A DNA stretch of 13,642 bases from an uncultured Clostridia bacterium (GTDB lineage: Bacteria; Bacillota; Clostridia; Saccharofermentanales; Saccharofermentanaceae). The notes below the pieces were generated by a model, which did no database searches, was not told the origin of the DNA, and saw only the letters and a program-made list of their open reading frames with translations. The stretch covers positions 1 through 13,642 of the forward strand of contig CAMJGB010000024.1 in the NCBI GenBank assembly GCA_946405115.1, written 5' to 3'. A program made the translations under genes and the position numbers. This document shows positions 6,902 through 12,590 of this stretch, piece after piece; the stretch's first letter is position 1; every line of letters begins with the position of its first letter.

Positions 6902-8084
6902 GAATTTCTTCAAGCTTCTTAAGAACAACAGCACAGGCGTGATCATATATGCGGTTATATTTGTAGCCATGGTAATAGGCGTAATGGTCGCAGCACCTGC
7001 AATGGCATCCGAGACCGGCGGCCCGGACTATGCCGTCCAGGAATCGATAGAGATATCTTATATTGATGGCGATCATTCGGCATTGTCCGAGGGACTTATC
7101 GATTACTTAAGCGTAAACAACAATGTAACACCTGTGTTCGGCAGATCCCAAAGCTCCATACAGGACCTGGTATTCTTCGGATTAAGCGAGTATCACCTGT
7201 ATATCGAAGATGGTTTTGCTGACGGTACCGGAGAGATCACATATCTAACCAATATGGATAAGTCCGGCTCGATCTACATGATAGACAATGCAGTTAATAA
7301 CTATATTCAGGCCTACAAAGATTATGAGAATATGGGTTACGCTCCCGAGAAGTGCGCGGAACTTGCGAAGGAACTGATGCTTGATACAGCGGCTCTTAAT
7401 ATCGTTCAGGAGGAAGACGGAAGCTCTCCCACTACTGAAGGTGATGTTGTCATCATATTCATCAATCAGTTCTTCCCGTATCTTGCTATTGGCTTTATGA
7501 CGCTCGGTATCGGCCATACCGTAATCGCCAACAACAATAAGCTCATCGGTGACCGCATCGAGTGCTCGCCCGTTAACAGAAGGAAGATAAGCTTCGCGAA
7601 CTCACTGGGACTTGCCGTATCGGGAATCGCATTGTGGCTTGTATTCATGCTCATCAATGTGATCATAGGATATGCAAAGGATTCCGAATCTTTCCGCGAG
7701 TACTGGTGGCTTCTTGTGATCAACTCGTTCCTGACGACACTCATCTCCTGCGCATTTGCATCATTCGTAACATCATTCGATCTGACAAGCAATTCACTGT
7801 CGATGGTTACGAATATCGTGAGCCTCTCGATGGCATTCATGTCAGGCGTATTCGTACCTCAGTATCTTCTCGGTGAAGGACTTCTTACCATAGCGAAGTT
7901 CATGCCCATGTACTGGTGTGTATATGCATCGAACATGGCTGACGCAAGTACCGCTTTCGAGCCGGATAAGCTTCTCATGTGCTTCGGTATCGAGATCCTC
8001 TTCGTAGTGGCCTTTACCCTGGCAGCGGCTTTCGTTAAGTCCTCAGGCCTCGGCAAAGCAAGGAGCGCAGTTAAGACTGAATAA
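6888..8084 (+). CDS. ABC-2 type permease, second subunit
   Basis: This is a 398-residue partner of the preceding permease with the same plan: one N-terminal span (about 16-37), an extracytoplasmic domain (about 38-185), and five C-terminal spans beginning with FINQFFPYLAIGFMTLGIG. The conserved cytoplasmic stretch after the second span (ECSPVNRRKISFANSLG) matches the 'spvsr.ki..a..l' pattern of ABC-2 permeases. GAGGAGGG (6874-6881) lies six bases before ATG 6888, inside the end of the first permease gene, and the genes overlap by 14 bases, so synthesis is tightly coupled. The stop TAA (8082-8084) is in the same frame as the histidine kinase start at 8100, with only five codons between them. 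Confidence 0.88.
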   Translation: MLLFKNFFKLLKNNSTGVIIYAVIFVAMVIGVMVAAPAMASETGGPDYAVQESIEISYIDGDHSALSEGLIDYLSVNNNVTPVFGRSQSSIQDLVFFGLSEYHLYIEDGFADGTGEITYLTNMDKSGSIYMIDNAVNNYIQAYKDYENMGYAPEKCAELAKELMLDTAALNIVQEEDGSSPTTEGDVVIIFINQFFPYLAIGFMTLGIGHTVIANNNKLIGDRIECSPVNRRKISFANSLGLAVSGIALWLVFMLINVIIGYAKDSESFREYWWLLVINSFLTTLISCAFASFVTSFDLTSNSLSMVTNIVSLSMAFMSGVFVPQYLLGEGLLTIAKFMPMYWCVYASNMADASTAFEPDKLLMCFGIEILFVVAFTLAAAFVKSSGLGKARSAVKTE

Positions 8085-8087
8085 TCG

Positions 8088-8093
8088 TATAAT
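8088..8093 (+). promoter_or_regulatory. Perfect -10 hexamer just before the histidine kinase start
   Basis: TATAAT lies six bases before ATG 8100. A transcript from it would begin at or next to the A of the start codon, giving a leaderless message. No -35 is recognisable at 15-18 bases upstream and there is no TGn extension. No ribosome binding site precedes ATG 8100, which makes the coincidence notable. It may be chance, with translation of the kinase coupled to the upstream permease instead. Confidence 0.3.
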
Positions 8094-8099
8094 GTAGAC

Positions 8100-9242
8100 A
8101 TGAGCTACAGGATAGTCGACAGAATAGTAATATGGACAGGCACCGCCGCTTCCGTATTTGTCCTCTGCAAAGGACAGCCGGGAGCGGCGGATATTGCTGT
8201 TATTCTGGTATCTTTCATCCTGGGTATCGCTTGCGAACTTAAGCGAAATGAGCTGATCGCGATACTTTGTGCGGCGGCCGTGTTTGCATCCTCGTTCCTT
8301 ATTCCCGGCATGGCGCTTGTTATGCCCACGGTAGTGTATTCTCTGGTAATCTGTAACAGGAAACTTGAGCTGCAAAAGTCGATTGCTTTTCGATGTGCTG
8401 CAGGAGGCGCGATGGCAGTTGCCGTAGTGCTTGCAGATTTAAGTTGGACGGTTAGGATAATGACGCTTCTTATCTCGGTGCTCGCGTTCTACCTCGCGTT
8501 CAAGACGGGACGCCACGAGAGGACGGAGGAGAGCCTCCGCGCGAAATACGACGACGCACGCTGGGATTCGCTTAATGCGCAGAAGCTTCGCGAGGAGACG
8601 ATGAAGAATGCGGACAACGAGGTTTACATGGCGCGCCTTAAGGAGCGTAACCGCATCGCGCGTGAGATCCACGACAACGTAGGCCACATGATCACGCGCG
8701 TCATAGTGCAGCTTCAGGCGATCAAGATTATCAACAAAGATCCCGGTGTCGGCGAGCAGCTTGAGTCGGTGTCGCAGACGTTAGATCTTGCCATGACTTC
8801 GATGCGTAAGAGCGTGCACGAACTGCACGACGAATCGATCGATCTGTCGCTTGGAATCAACGACATAACTTCCACCATAAGCGACAGATTTGACGTTACC
8901 GTGAACACGGTTATCGATTCGCCTGCAGACAACGCTTTGAAGAGCAACGTGCTCGGAATAATAAAAGAAGCTGTCACCAATATCGCGAAGCATTCTGACG
9001 GCAATAAGGTGCTTATAGAGGTAGTTGAGAACGTCTCGTTCTGGCGTGTGAAAGTCTTCGACAACGGCAGTAATCCCGTAAGGGAGATCGAGCTTGCGGG
9101 AAGTGACATGGCAGAAGGCGGCGGAATAGGGCTTAACAATATCGCATCAAGGGCAAGAGCTGTAGGCGGACGCGCACGCATTATGTCGGATGCAAACGGC
9201 TTTACCGTGATGGTGACGATACCTAAGGAAAGGAAGGATTGA
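8100..9242 (+). CDS. DesK/LnrJ-like sensor histidine kinase
   Basis: This 380-residue membrane sensor partners the response regulator encoded next. The N-terminal 135 residues hold about five hydrophobic spans with almost no external loop, as in intramembrane sensors that monitor membrane state or membrane-active compounds. A cytoplasmic linker leads to the HisKA_3 dimerisation domain, RNRIAREIHDNVGH, with phospho-acceptor H191. The ATPase domain has an N-box (E290-AVTN), a DNG motif (321-323) and GGGIGLNNI (340-348). All catalytic elements are present. The start ATG 8100 has no Shine-Dalgarno sequence, unlike every other gene in the cluster. It follows the permease stop by 15 bases in the same frame. 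The stop TGA is four bases before the regulator start. Confidence 0.9.
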   Translation: MSYRIVDRIVIWTGTAASVFVLCKGQPGAADIAVILVSFILGIACELKRNELIAILCAAAVFASSFLIPGMALVMPTVVYSLVICNRKLELQKSIAFRCAAGGAMAVAVVLADLSWTVRIMTLLISVLAFYLAFKTGRHERTEESLRAKYDDARWDSLNAQKLREETMKNADNEVYMARLKERNRIAREIHDNVGHMITRVIVQLQAIKIINKDPGVGEQLESVSQTLDLAMTSMRKSVHELHDESIDLSLGINDITSTISDRFDVTVNTVIDSPADNALKSNVLGIIKEAVTNIAKHSDGNKVLIEVVENVSFWRVKVFDNGSNPVREIELAGSDMAEGGGIGLNNIASRARAVGGRARIMSDANGFTVMVTIPKERKD

Positions 9243-9246
9243 TCAC

Positions 9247-9873
9247 ATGATCAGTGTAATGATAGTAGACGACGATCCATTCGTATCGGGTTCATTGAAG
9301 ATAATCCTCGATAACGAGCCTGACATCGAAGTTAAGGCTGTCGCAGGATCGGGTGAGGAGGCGGTTAAGCTCGCGCCTTCCGTCGCGCCTGACGTCATCG
9401 TCATGGACATTCGCATGGAGGGCATGAACGGCACTGAGGCGGCGCAGAAGATCATCGAGAATGGTTCTTCTGCAGCGATACTTTTCCTTACCACGTTCCT
9501 TGATGACGAGTACATTAACAAGGCTTTGAAGATCGGCGCGAAAGGCTACATCATCAAGCAGGACTGCGGGTCTTTGCCTTCGTCCGTGCGTGCCGTCGCA
9601 TCAGGTCAGGCTGTGTTCGGAGGCAAGGTCGTGGAGAAGCTTCCTGACCTTCTTAACCGCAAGGAAAGATTCGATCCTTCCGAGTTTGATATCACTCCCA
9701 AGGAGCTCGAAGTTATTAAGTTCGTTGCAGACGGTCTGTCCAATAAAGAGATAGCAGAGAAGATGTTCTTGGGCGAGGGTACCGTGCGTAATATGGTGAG
9801 CTCAATTCTTACCAAGCTCGACCTTCGCGACAGGACTCAGCTTGCATGTTTTTACTATCAGAAGATGGTCTGA
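9247..9873 (+). CDS. NarL/LuxR-family response regulator
   Basis: This 208-residue transcription factor is paired with the kinase before it. The receiver domain (1-120) has the acidic pocket DDD (8-10), phospho-acceptor D54 in VMDIRM, T82/T83 in LFLTTF and K104 in GYIIKQD. The C-terminal LuxR-type helix-turn-helix (about 143-205) reads TPKELEVIKFVADGLSNKEI and continues to TVRNMVSSILTKL, with intact contact helices. Phosphorylation by the kinase should favour dimer binding to an inverted repeat; the palindrome at 4701-4716 ahead of the exporter operon is the natural candidate. A purine-rich GGAAGG precedes ATG 9247. Four bases separate it from the kinase stop. The 3' end contains a probable promoter for the GH16 gene. 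Confidence 0.93.
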   Translation: MISVMIVDDDPFVSGSLKIILDNEPDIEVKAVAGSGEEAVKLAPSVAPDVIVMDIRMEGMNGTEAAQKIIENGSSAAILFLTTFLDDEYINKALKIGAKGYIIKQDCGSLPSSVRAVASGQAVFGGKVVEKLPDLLNRKERFDPSEFDITPKELEVIKFVADGLSNKEIAEKMFLGEGTVRNMVSSILTKLDLRDRTQLACFYYQKMV

Positions 9874-9879
9874 TATTAT
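9851..9879 (+). promoter_or_regulatory. Promoter for the GH16 gene
   Basis: TTTACT (9851-9856, four of six to the -35) and TATTAT (9874-9879, five of six to the -10) are 17 bases apart. A TG at 9871-9872 supplies the extended -10 motif TGATATTAT, which includes the regulator's stop codon. The start point would be near 9886, leaving a leader of about 26 bases with GGGAGG (9900-9905). The GH16 gene could therefore be expressed apart from the exporter cluster. Confidence 0.5.
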
Positions 9880-9911
9880 TAGCACATACCTACTTTACCG
9901 GGAGGTTTCCT

Positions 9912-10952
9912 ATGAAAAAACCGATAAGATACATGGCTCTCATTATGGCTGCTGCCATGGCTTTGAGCGCATGTTCTACAGCACCCGAGGCGACAGTTGC
10001 GGAGACTTCCGCTTTAGAGTCGGAGACTTCAGTTTCTGAAACTACAGTTGCTGAAACTACAGTTGCTGAGACTACAGCTGCCGAGACTACAGAGACACCT
10101 ACGCCGACTCCGCTTCCCCCGATCGAAGATCCTAATATCGAACCTCCTGAAGGCTACTATCTTGTATGGCACGACGAATTTGACGGCGAAGAATTGGATC
10201 CCACTAACTGGGCAGCCGAGTACCATCGTCCGGGCTGGGTAAATAACGAGCTTCAGACATATGTTGTCGACGGCGAGAATTACTTCATCGAGGACGGCGA
10301 TCTTGTTATCCAGCCTCTTACCGGTACTAACGATAACGGACGAGCTTTCTATACATCAGGAAGAATCAATACATATCATCTTCACGCATTTACTTACGGA
10401 AGAGTCGAGGCCCGTATCAGGGTTCCCGAGGGACAGGGTTTCCTTCCTGCATTCTGGATGATGTCTGACGATGAGTCTTACGGCACATGGCCGAAGTCAG
10501 GTGAGATCGACATCATGGAGATCTTGGGAAGCGATACTGACACTTTGTACGGCACGCTGCACTACGGTAATCCGCACCTTCAGAACCAGGGTATCTACGA
10601 CCTGTCTTCAGGTGACTTCGCGAGCGAATATCATGTATTTGCCATCGAGTGGGAGCCCGGTGAGATCAGATGGTACTGCGATGACGTTTGCTACTACACA
10701 ACGAACTACTGGTATTCCGCTATGGACGGTCAGGAGCCGAACGAGTATCCCGCGCCTTTCAATCAGCCTTTCTACATCATCCTTAATGTTGCAGTAGGCG
10801 GTAACTGGCCGGGCGATCCTGATGAGAATACGCCTTTCGATGAGAGAGCTCAGATGAGAGTCGATTATGTGCGTGTGTTCCAGATGGACGGTTACGATGA
10901 GAATGTGACGTGCCCGGATGCGCCGGATCCTGCGAACGGCGAGGGTACTTAA
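9912..10952 (+). CDS. GH16 endo-beta-glucanase lipoprotein (laminarinase type)
   Basis: This is a 346-residue secreted, lipid-anchored glycoside hydrolase. I chose ATG 9912 because GGGAGG (9900-9905) lies six bases upstream and it opens a clean lipoprotein signal peptide: MKK, a hydrophobic core, and lipobox LSAC with C21 as the anchored cysteine. A Glu/Thr-rich linker (about 25-66) with repeated ETTVA units leads to the GH16 domain (about 82-325). The catalytic motif GEIDIMEILG gives nucleophile E198, D200 and acid/base E203. The extra residue between them is the beta-bulge form typical of laminarinases (beta-1,3 or mixed-linkage glucan) rather than lichenases. Strands YGRVEARIRVP and FYIILNVAVGGNWPG and the closing DYVRVFQ are also diagnostic. 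It probably digests beta-glucan at the cell surface. It follows the regulator by 38 bases and is convergent with the permease 3 bases beyond its stop. Confidence 0.92.
   Translation: MKKPIRYMALIMAAAMALSACSTAPEATVAETSALESETSVSETTVAETTVAETTAAETTETPTPTPLPPIEDPNIEPPEGYYLVWHDEFDGEELDPTNWAAEYHRPGWVNNELQTYVVDGENYFIEDGDLVIQPLTGTNDNGRAFYTSGRINTYHLHAFTYGRVEARIRVPEGQGFLPAFWMMSDDESYGTWPKSGEIDIMEILGSDTDTLYGTLHYGNPHLQNQGIYDLSSGDFASEYHVFAIEWEPGEIRWYCDDVCYYTTNYWYSAMDGQEPNEYPAPFNQPFYIILNVAVGGNWPGDPDENTPFDERAQMRVDYVRVFQMDGYDENVTCPDAPDPANGEGT
10035..10094 (+). repeat. 15-base tandem repeat encoding the Glu/Thr linker
   Basis: Four direct copies of a 15-base unit, GCTGAAACTACAGTT in the second copy, run head to tail. 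The first two copies differ at one base; the last two have diverged further (GAG for GAA, GCT or GAG at the end). Each encodes a (S/A)ETTx pentapeptide of the linker between lipobox and catalytic domain. Whole-codon units of this kind can gain or lose copies without breaking the frame. Confidence 0.85.
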
Positions 10953-10955
10953 GCG

Positions 10956-12092
10956 TCAGGAAAGTACTGCCCAGAACACGAGAAGCAGTCCTAAGAAGAC
11001 CACATTTACAATAGTGAAAGAAACGAGGTAGCCGGGTGTTTTGCCCGGCTGCTTTTCGCTTGGCATGGCGTTATAGAACTTGTATGTGATGAGGGATGCC
11101 ATGCTCGCGATGAGTGTGCCGAGGCCGCCCAAGTTCGTGCCGATGACGAGTGCTTCGCCGTTTGTTGAGAAGGCGGACAGAAGCATTGCGGCGGGGACGT
11201 TGCTTATTACCTGTGATGCGATTACCGCAGTAAGCGTGGGGGAGGAATCTACGACCCTTGAGAGCGTGTCGTATACCGCGGGGATGCGGCCGATGTTGCC
11301 GATGAGTACGAAGAAGAATACGAATGTAAGAAGCAGCGCATAGTCGACGTACTTGAATGCCTTCCTGTCGATGAGGATGACCGTTGCCGCGACGATCGCG
11401 AACATCACGATCCAGTTTAAGATATCGGCTACTGCGAGCACGCAGATGATGAAGAGCGCGATGCAGACAAGAAGCCTCTTAGTGCCGGGTGCTGCCGCGT
11501 CGCTCGAGTGCTTGCTCTCGGATTTATGGTTCTTTATGAGGATGAATATCGCTGCAACAGTCAGGATGAGTGAGAGCGCAGTGTAGGGGAGCATCAGCTT
11601 TATGAAGGGGAGAAGCTCCATGTGGTAATTCGTGTAAAGGTAGAGGTTCTGCGGGTTGCCGATGGGGGTGAACATGCTGCCGAGGTTAGCCGCGACCGTC
11701 ATGAGGATGAGCGTGAACATAAGGCCGCGTCTGTCGTTAAAGCCTTTAAGTACCGCGATGGAGAAGGGAACGAGTGTTACGAGGGTAACGTCGTTTGTAA
11801 GAAACATAGCCATGACAAATGACATTATTGTCATGAGAAGGCTGATGCCTCTTGATGAGTCGAGCTTCTTGAGAAGTCTTGCAGTAAGGAAGTCGAACGT
11901 GCCGATTCGAAGGAGCATGGCGACCACAAGCATAAGGCTTGCGAGGATCGCGAGCACGCGGAAGTTGATGTAACCGATATACTCGGAATCAGGGTGCACA
12001 ATAAAGCAGGACACAGCCGCAAGTGCCCCTGAAATAACCAGGATCGGGTCCTTCTTTATAAATCTTCCTACGCCTTTAAATAACTCAAACAC
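10956..12092 (-). CDS. SLC13/CitMHS-type anion permease
   Basis: This polytopic membrane protein of about 378 residues has ten or eleven spans, of the divalent anion/ArsB-like ion transporter group. Diagnostic re-entrant motifs are FLTNDVTLVTLVP (97-109 from the start chosen here), ANLGSMFTPIGNPQN (135-149) and the second-half ISNVPAAMLLSAF (296-308). Likely substrates in the group are citrate, other dicarboxylates or oxyanions; the sequence does not decide. The frame is open to TTG 12140, but that TTG is part of a minus-strand TTGACA that looks like a -35 box and has no ribosome binding site. GTG 12092 gives MFELFKGVGRFIKKDPIL, a usual beginning for this family, but also lacks a ribosome binding site and lies seven bases after a perfect TATAAT (12105-12100). 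It is convergent with the GH16 gene and divergent from tRNA-Ser. Confidence 0.85.
   Translation of the reverse strand: MFELFKGVGRFIKKDPILVISGALAAVSCFIVHPDSEYIGYINFRVLAILASLMLVVAMLLRIGTFDFLTARLLKKLDSSRGISLLMTIMSFVMAMFLTNDVTLVTLVPFSIAVLKGFNDRRGLMFTLILMTVAANLGSMFTPIGNPQNLYLYTNYHMELLPFIKLMLPYTALSLILTVAAIFILIKNHKSESKHSSDAAAPGTKRLLVCIALFIICVLAVADILNWIVMFAIVAATVILIDRKAFKYVDYALLLTFVFFFVLIGNIGRIPAVYDTLSRVVDSSPTLTAVIASQVISNVPAAMLLSAFSTNGEALVIGTNLGGLGTLIASMASLITYKFYNAMPSEKQPGKTPGYLVSFTIVNVVFLGLLLVFWAVLS
11028..11056 (+). terminator. Possible terminator for the GH16 transcript, inside the opposing permease gene
   Basis: AGCCGGG (11030-11036) and CCCGGCT (11044-11050) form a 7-base-pair GC-rich stem with a 7-base loop, extendable by a wobble and a G-C pair. 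It is followed by GCTTTTC on the plus strand. It lies 78 bases after the GH16 stop. The T run is short, so efficiency would be moderate, and the hairpin could be a by-product of coding for the permease C-terminus. Confidence 0.35.
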
Positions 12093-12099
12093 GGCACAT

Positions 12100-12105
12100 A
12101 TTATA
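12100..12105 (-). promoter_or_regulatory. -10 element at the start of the anion permease gene
   Basis: The minus strand reads TATAAT, a perfect hexamer, seven bases before GTG 12092. The best upstream -35 is TTGTAG at a 19-base spacing, which is poor. A separate perfect TTGACA (12140-12135) meets TGCAGT (12117-12112) at 17 bases, an alternative with a weak -10. Either way transcription would begin downstream of the TTG at 12140. Confidence 0.35.
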
Positions 12106-12144
12106 GTCCAAACTGCAAAAAATACTACAATGATTGTCAAAATG

Positions 12145-12153
12145 TGTTATAAT
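12145..12153 (+). promoter_or_regulatory. Extended -10 promoter of tRNA-Ser
   Basis: TGTTATAAT is a TGn extension joined to a perfect TATAAT, 38 bases before the mature tRNA. The -35 region at a 17-base spacing (CTACAA) is weak, which the extended -10 would offset. Transcription should start near 12160, leaving a 5' leader of about 30 bases for RNase P to remove. Confidence 0.6.
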
Positions 12154-12191
12154 CAGTTCTCGACGGCGTAATAAGCGCAGTCATTCGGCAC

Positions 12192-12282
12192 GGAGATGTA
12201 CCCAAGAGGCCGAAGGGGAGGCTTTGCTAAAGCTTTAGGCGGGGCAACTCGCGCGAGGGTTCGACTCCCTCCATCTCCGCCA
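12192..12282 (+). tRNA. tRNA-Ser (anticodon GCU)
   Basis: This is a 91-base class II tRNA. The acceptor stem GGAGATG (12192-12198) pairs with CATCTCC (12272-12278), the discriminator is G12279, and CCA is encoded at 12280-12282. The anticodon stem AGGCT/AGCTT (one G-U pair) encloses the loop TTGCTAA with anticodon GCT at 12226-12228, reading AGC and AGU serine codons. The long variable arm of about 19 bases is typical of serine tRNAs. The T arm is GAGGG-TTCGACT-CCCTC. The whole closely resembles Bacillus tRNA-Ser(GCU) as I recall it. The 3' half of such genes is a common target for site-specific integration. Confidence 0.97.
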
Positions 12283-12355
12283 AATTTTAAACGGGCGTCG
12301 TGAAAAGTCAGTATTTACAGGGGTTTCGGGGTTTCCGATTTCCCGCCCAAAGGGT

Positions 12356-12376
12356 TAGTACGACACTAGTACGACA
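12356..12376 (+). repeat. Two 10-base direct repeats beside tRNA-Ser
   Basis: TAGTACGACA occurs at 12356-12365 and again at 12367-12376, one base apart, an 11-base period close to one helical turn. Short direct repeats flanking a tRNA 3' end resemble arm-type binding sites of tyrosine integrases, but no integrase gene is in view, so that role is inferred. Confidence 0.6.
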
Positions 12377-12405
12377 AAATTAGCAATCAGATACGCCCAC
12401 TTATG

Positions 12406-12437
12406 AACGGTTAGGTTACGCCTAACCGTTTTTGTTT
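12406..12437 (+). terminator. Strong intrinsic terminator after tRNA-Ser
   Basis: AACGGTTAGG (12406-12415) and CCTAACCGTT (12421-12430) form a perfect 10-base-pair stem with the 5-base loop TTACG. Its last two Ts begin a T-rich tail (TTTTTGTTT, 12429-12437). It would end transcription from the tRNA-Ser promoter and insulate the last gene. It may also have belonged to a transcript that has since been lost. Confidence 0.8.
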
Positions 12438-12554
12438 GGATTAGCCAGCTAAAATAGAGAAAGGAATCTCAGTTGCATGCGCTGATGGTAGTAACTTCAA
12501 TAATAGTTAACTTTATAGTTCATTTTTGGAAACACTTTGCTCTTAGTGCTCTCC

Positions 12555-12560
12555 TATAAT
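12555..12560 (+). promoter_or_regulatory. -10 element of the last gene, within an inverted repeat
   Basis: TATAAT is a perfect -10 hexamer, 30 bases before ATG 12591, with no good -35 at 17 bases. It overlaps the inverted repeat CCTATA (12553-12558) and TATAGG (12565-12570), arms six bases apart, which could be an operator. GGGAGG (12577-12582) follows as ribosome binding site. Confidence 0.45.
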
Positions 12561-12590
12561 TAAGTATAGGTATTATGGGAGGAAAAGGAT

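Larger units (their letters stand above)
12283..12590. other. Non-coding stretch downstream of tRNA-Ser
   Basis: These 308 bases carry no convincing gene in any frame; the longest minus-strand open stretch I found is under 50 codons without a start context. They contain a tandem GGGGTTTC pair (12320-12335), the 10-base direct repeats at 12356-12376, a strong terminator (12406-12437), and the promoter of the last gene (12555-12560). The composition shifts from GC-rich at the tRNA to A/T-rich near 12500. This could be an old attachment-site flank or simply an intergenic region. Confidence 0.6.

Noticed and set aside
9846..9911. Upstream extension of the GH16 gene to ATG 9846
   Set aside because: It overlaps the regulator gene, has no ribosome binding site and would bury the lipoprotein signal peptide; ATG 9912 has GGGAGG at the right distance.
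11819..11834. ATGACA and TGTCAT inverted around four bases, resembling the palindrome at 4701-4716
   Set aside because: It lies deep inside the permease coding region, where the minus strand reads Met-Thr-Ile-Met-Ser codons, and its spacer is four rather than two bases. Most likely chance.
12401..12470. Short minus-strand open stretch across the tRNA downstream region that might be an integrase remnant
   Set aside because: Under 50 codons, no start context, passes through the terminator hairpin, and shows no catalytic motif of a tyrosine recombinase.
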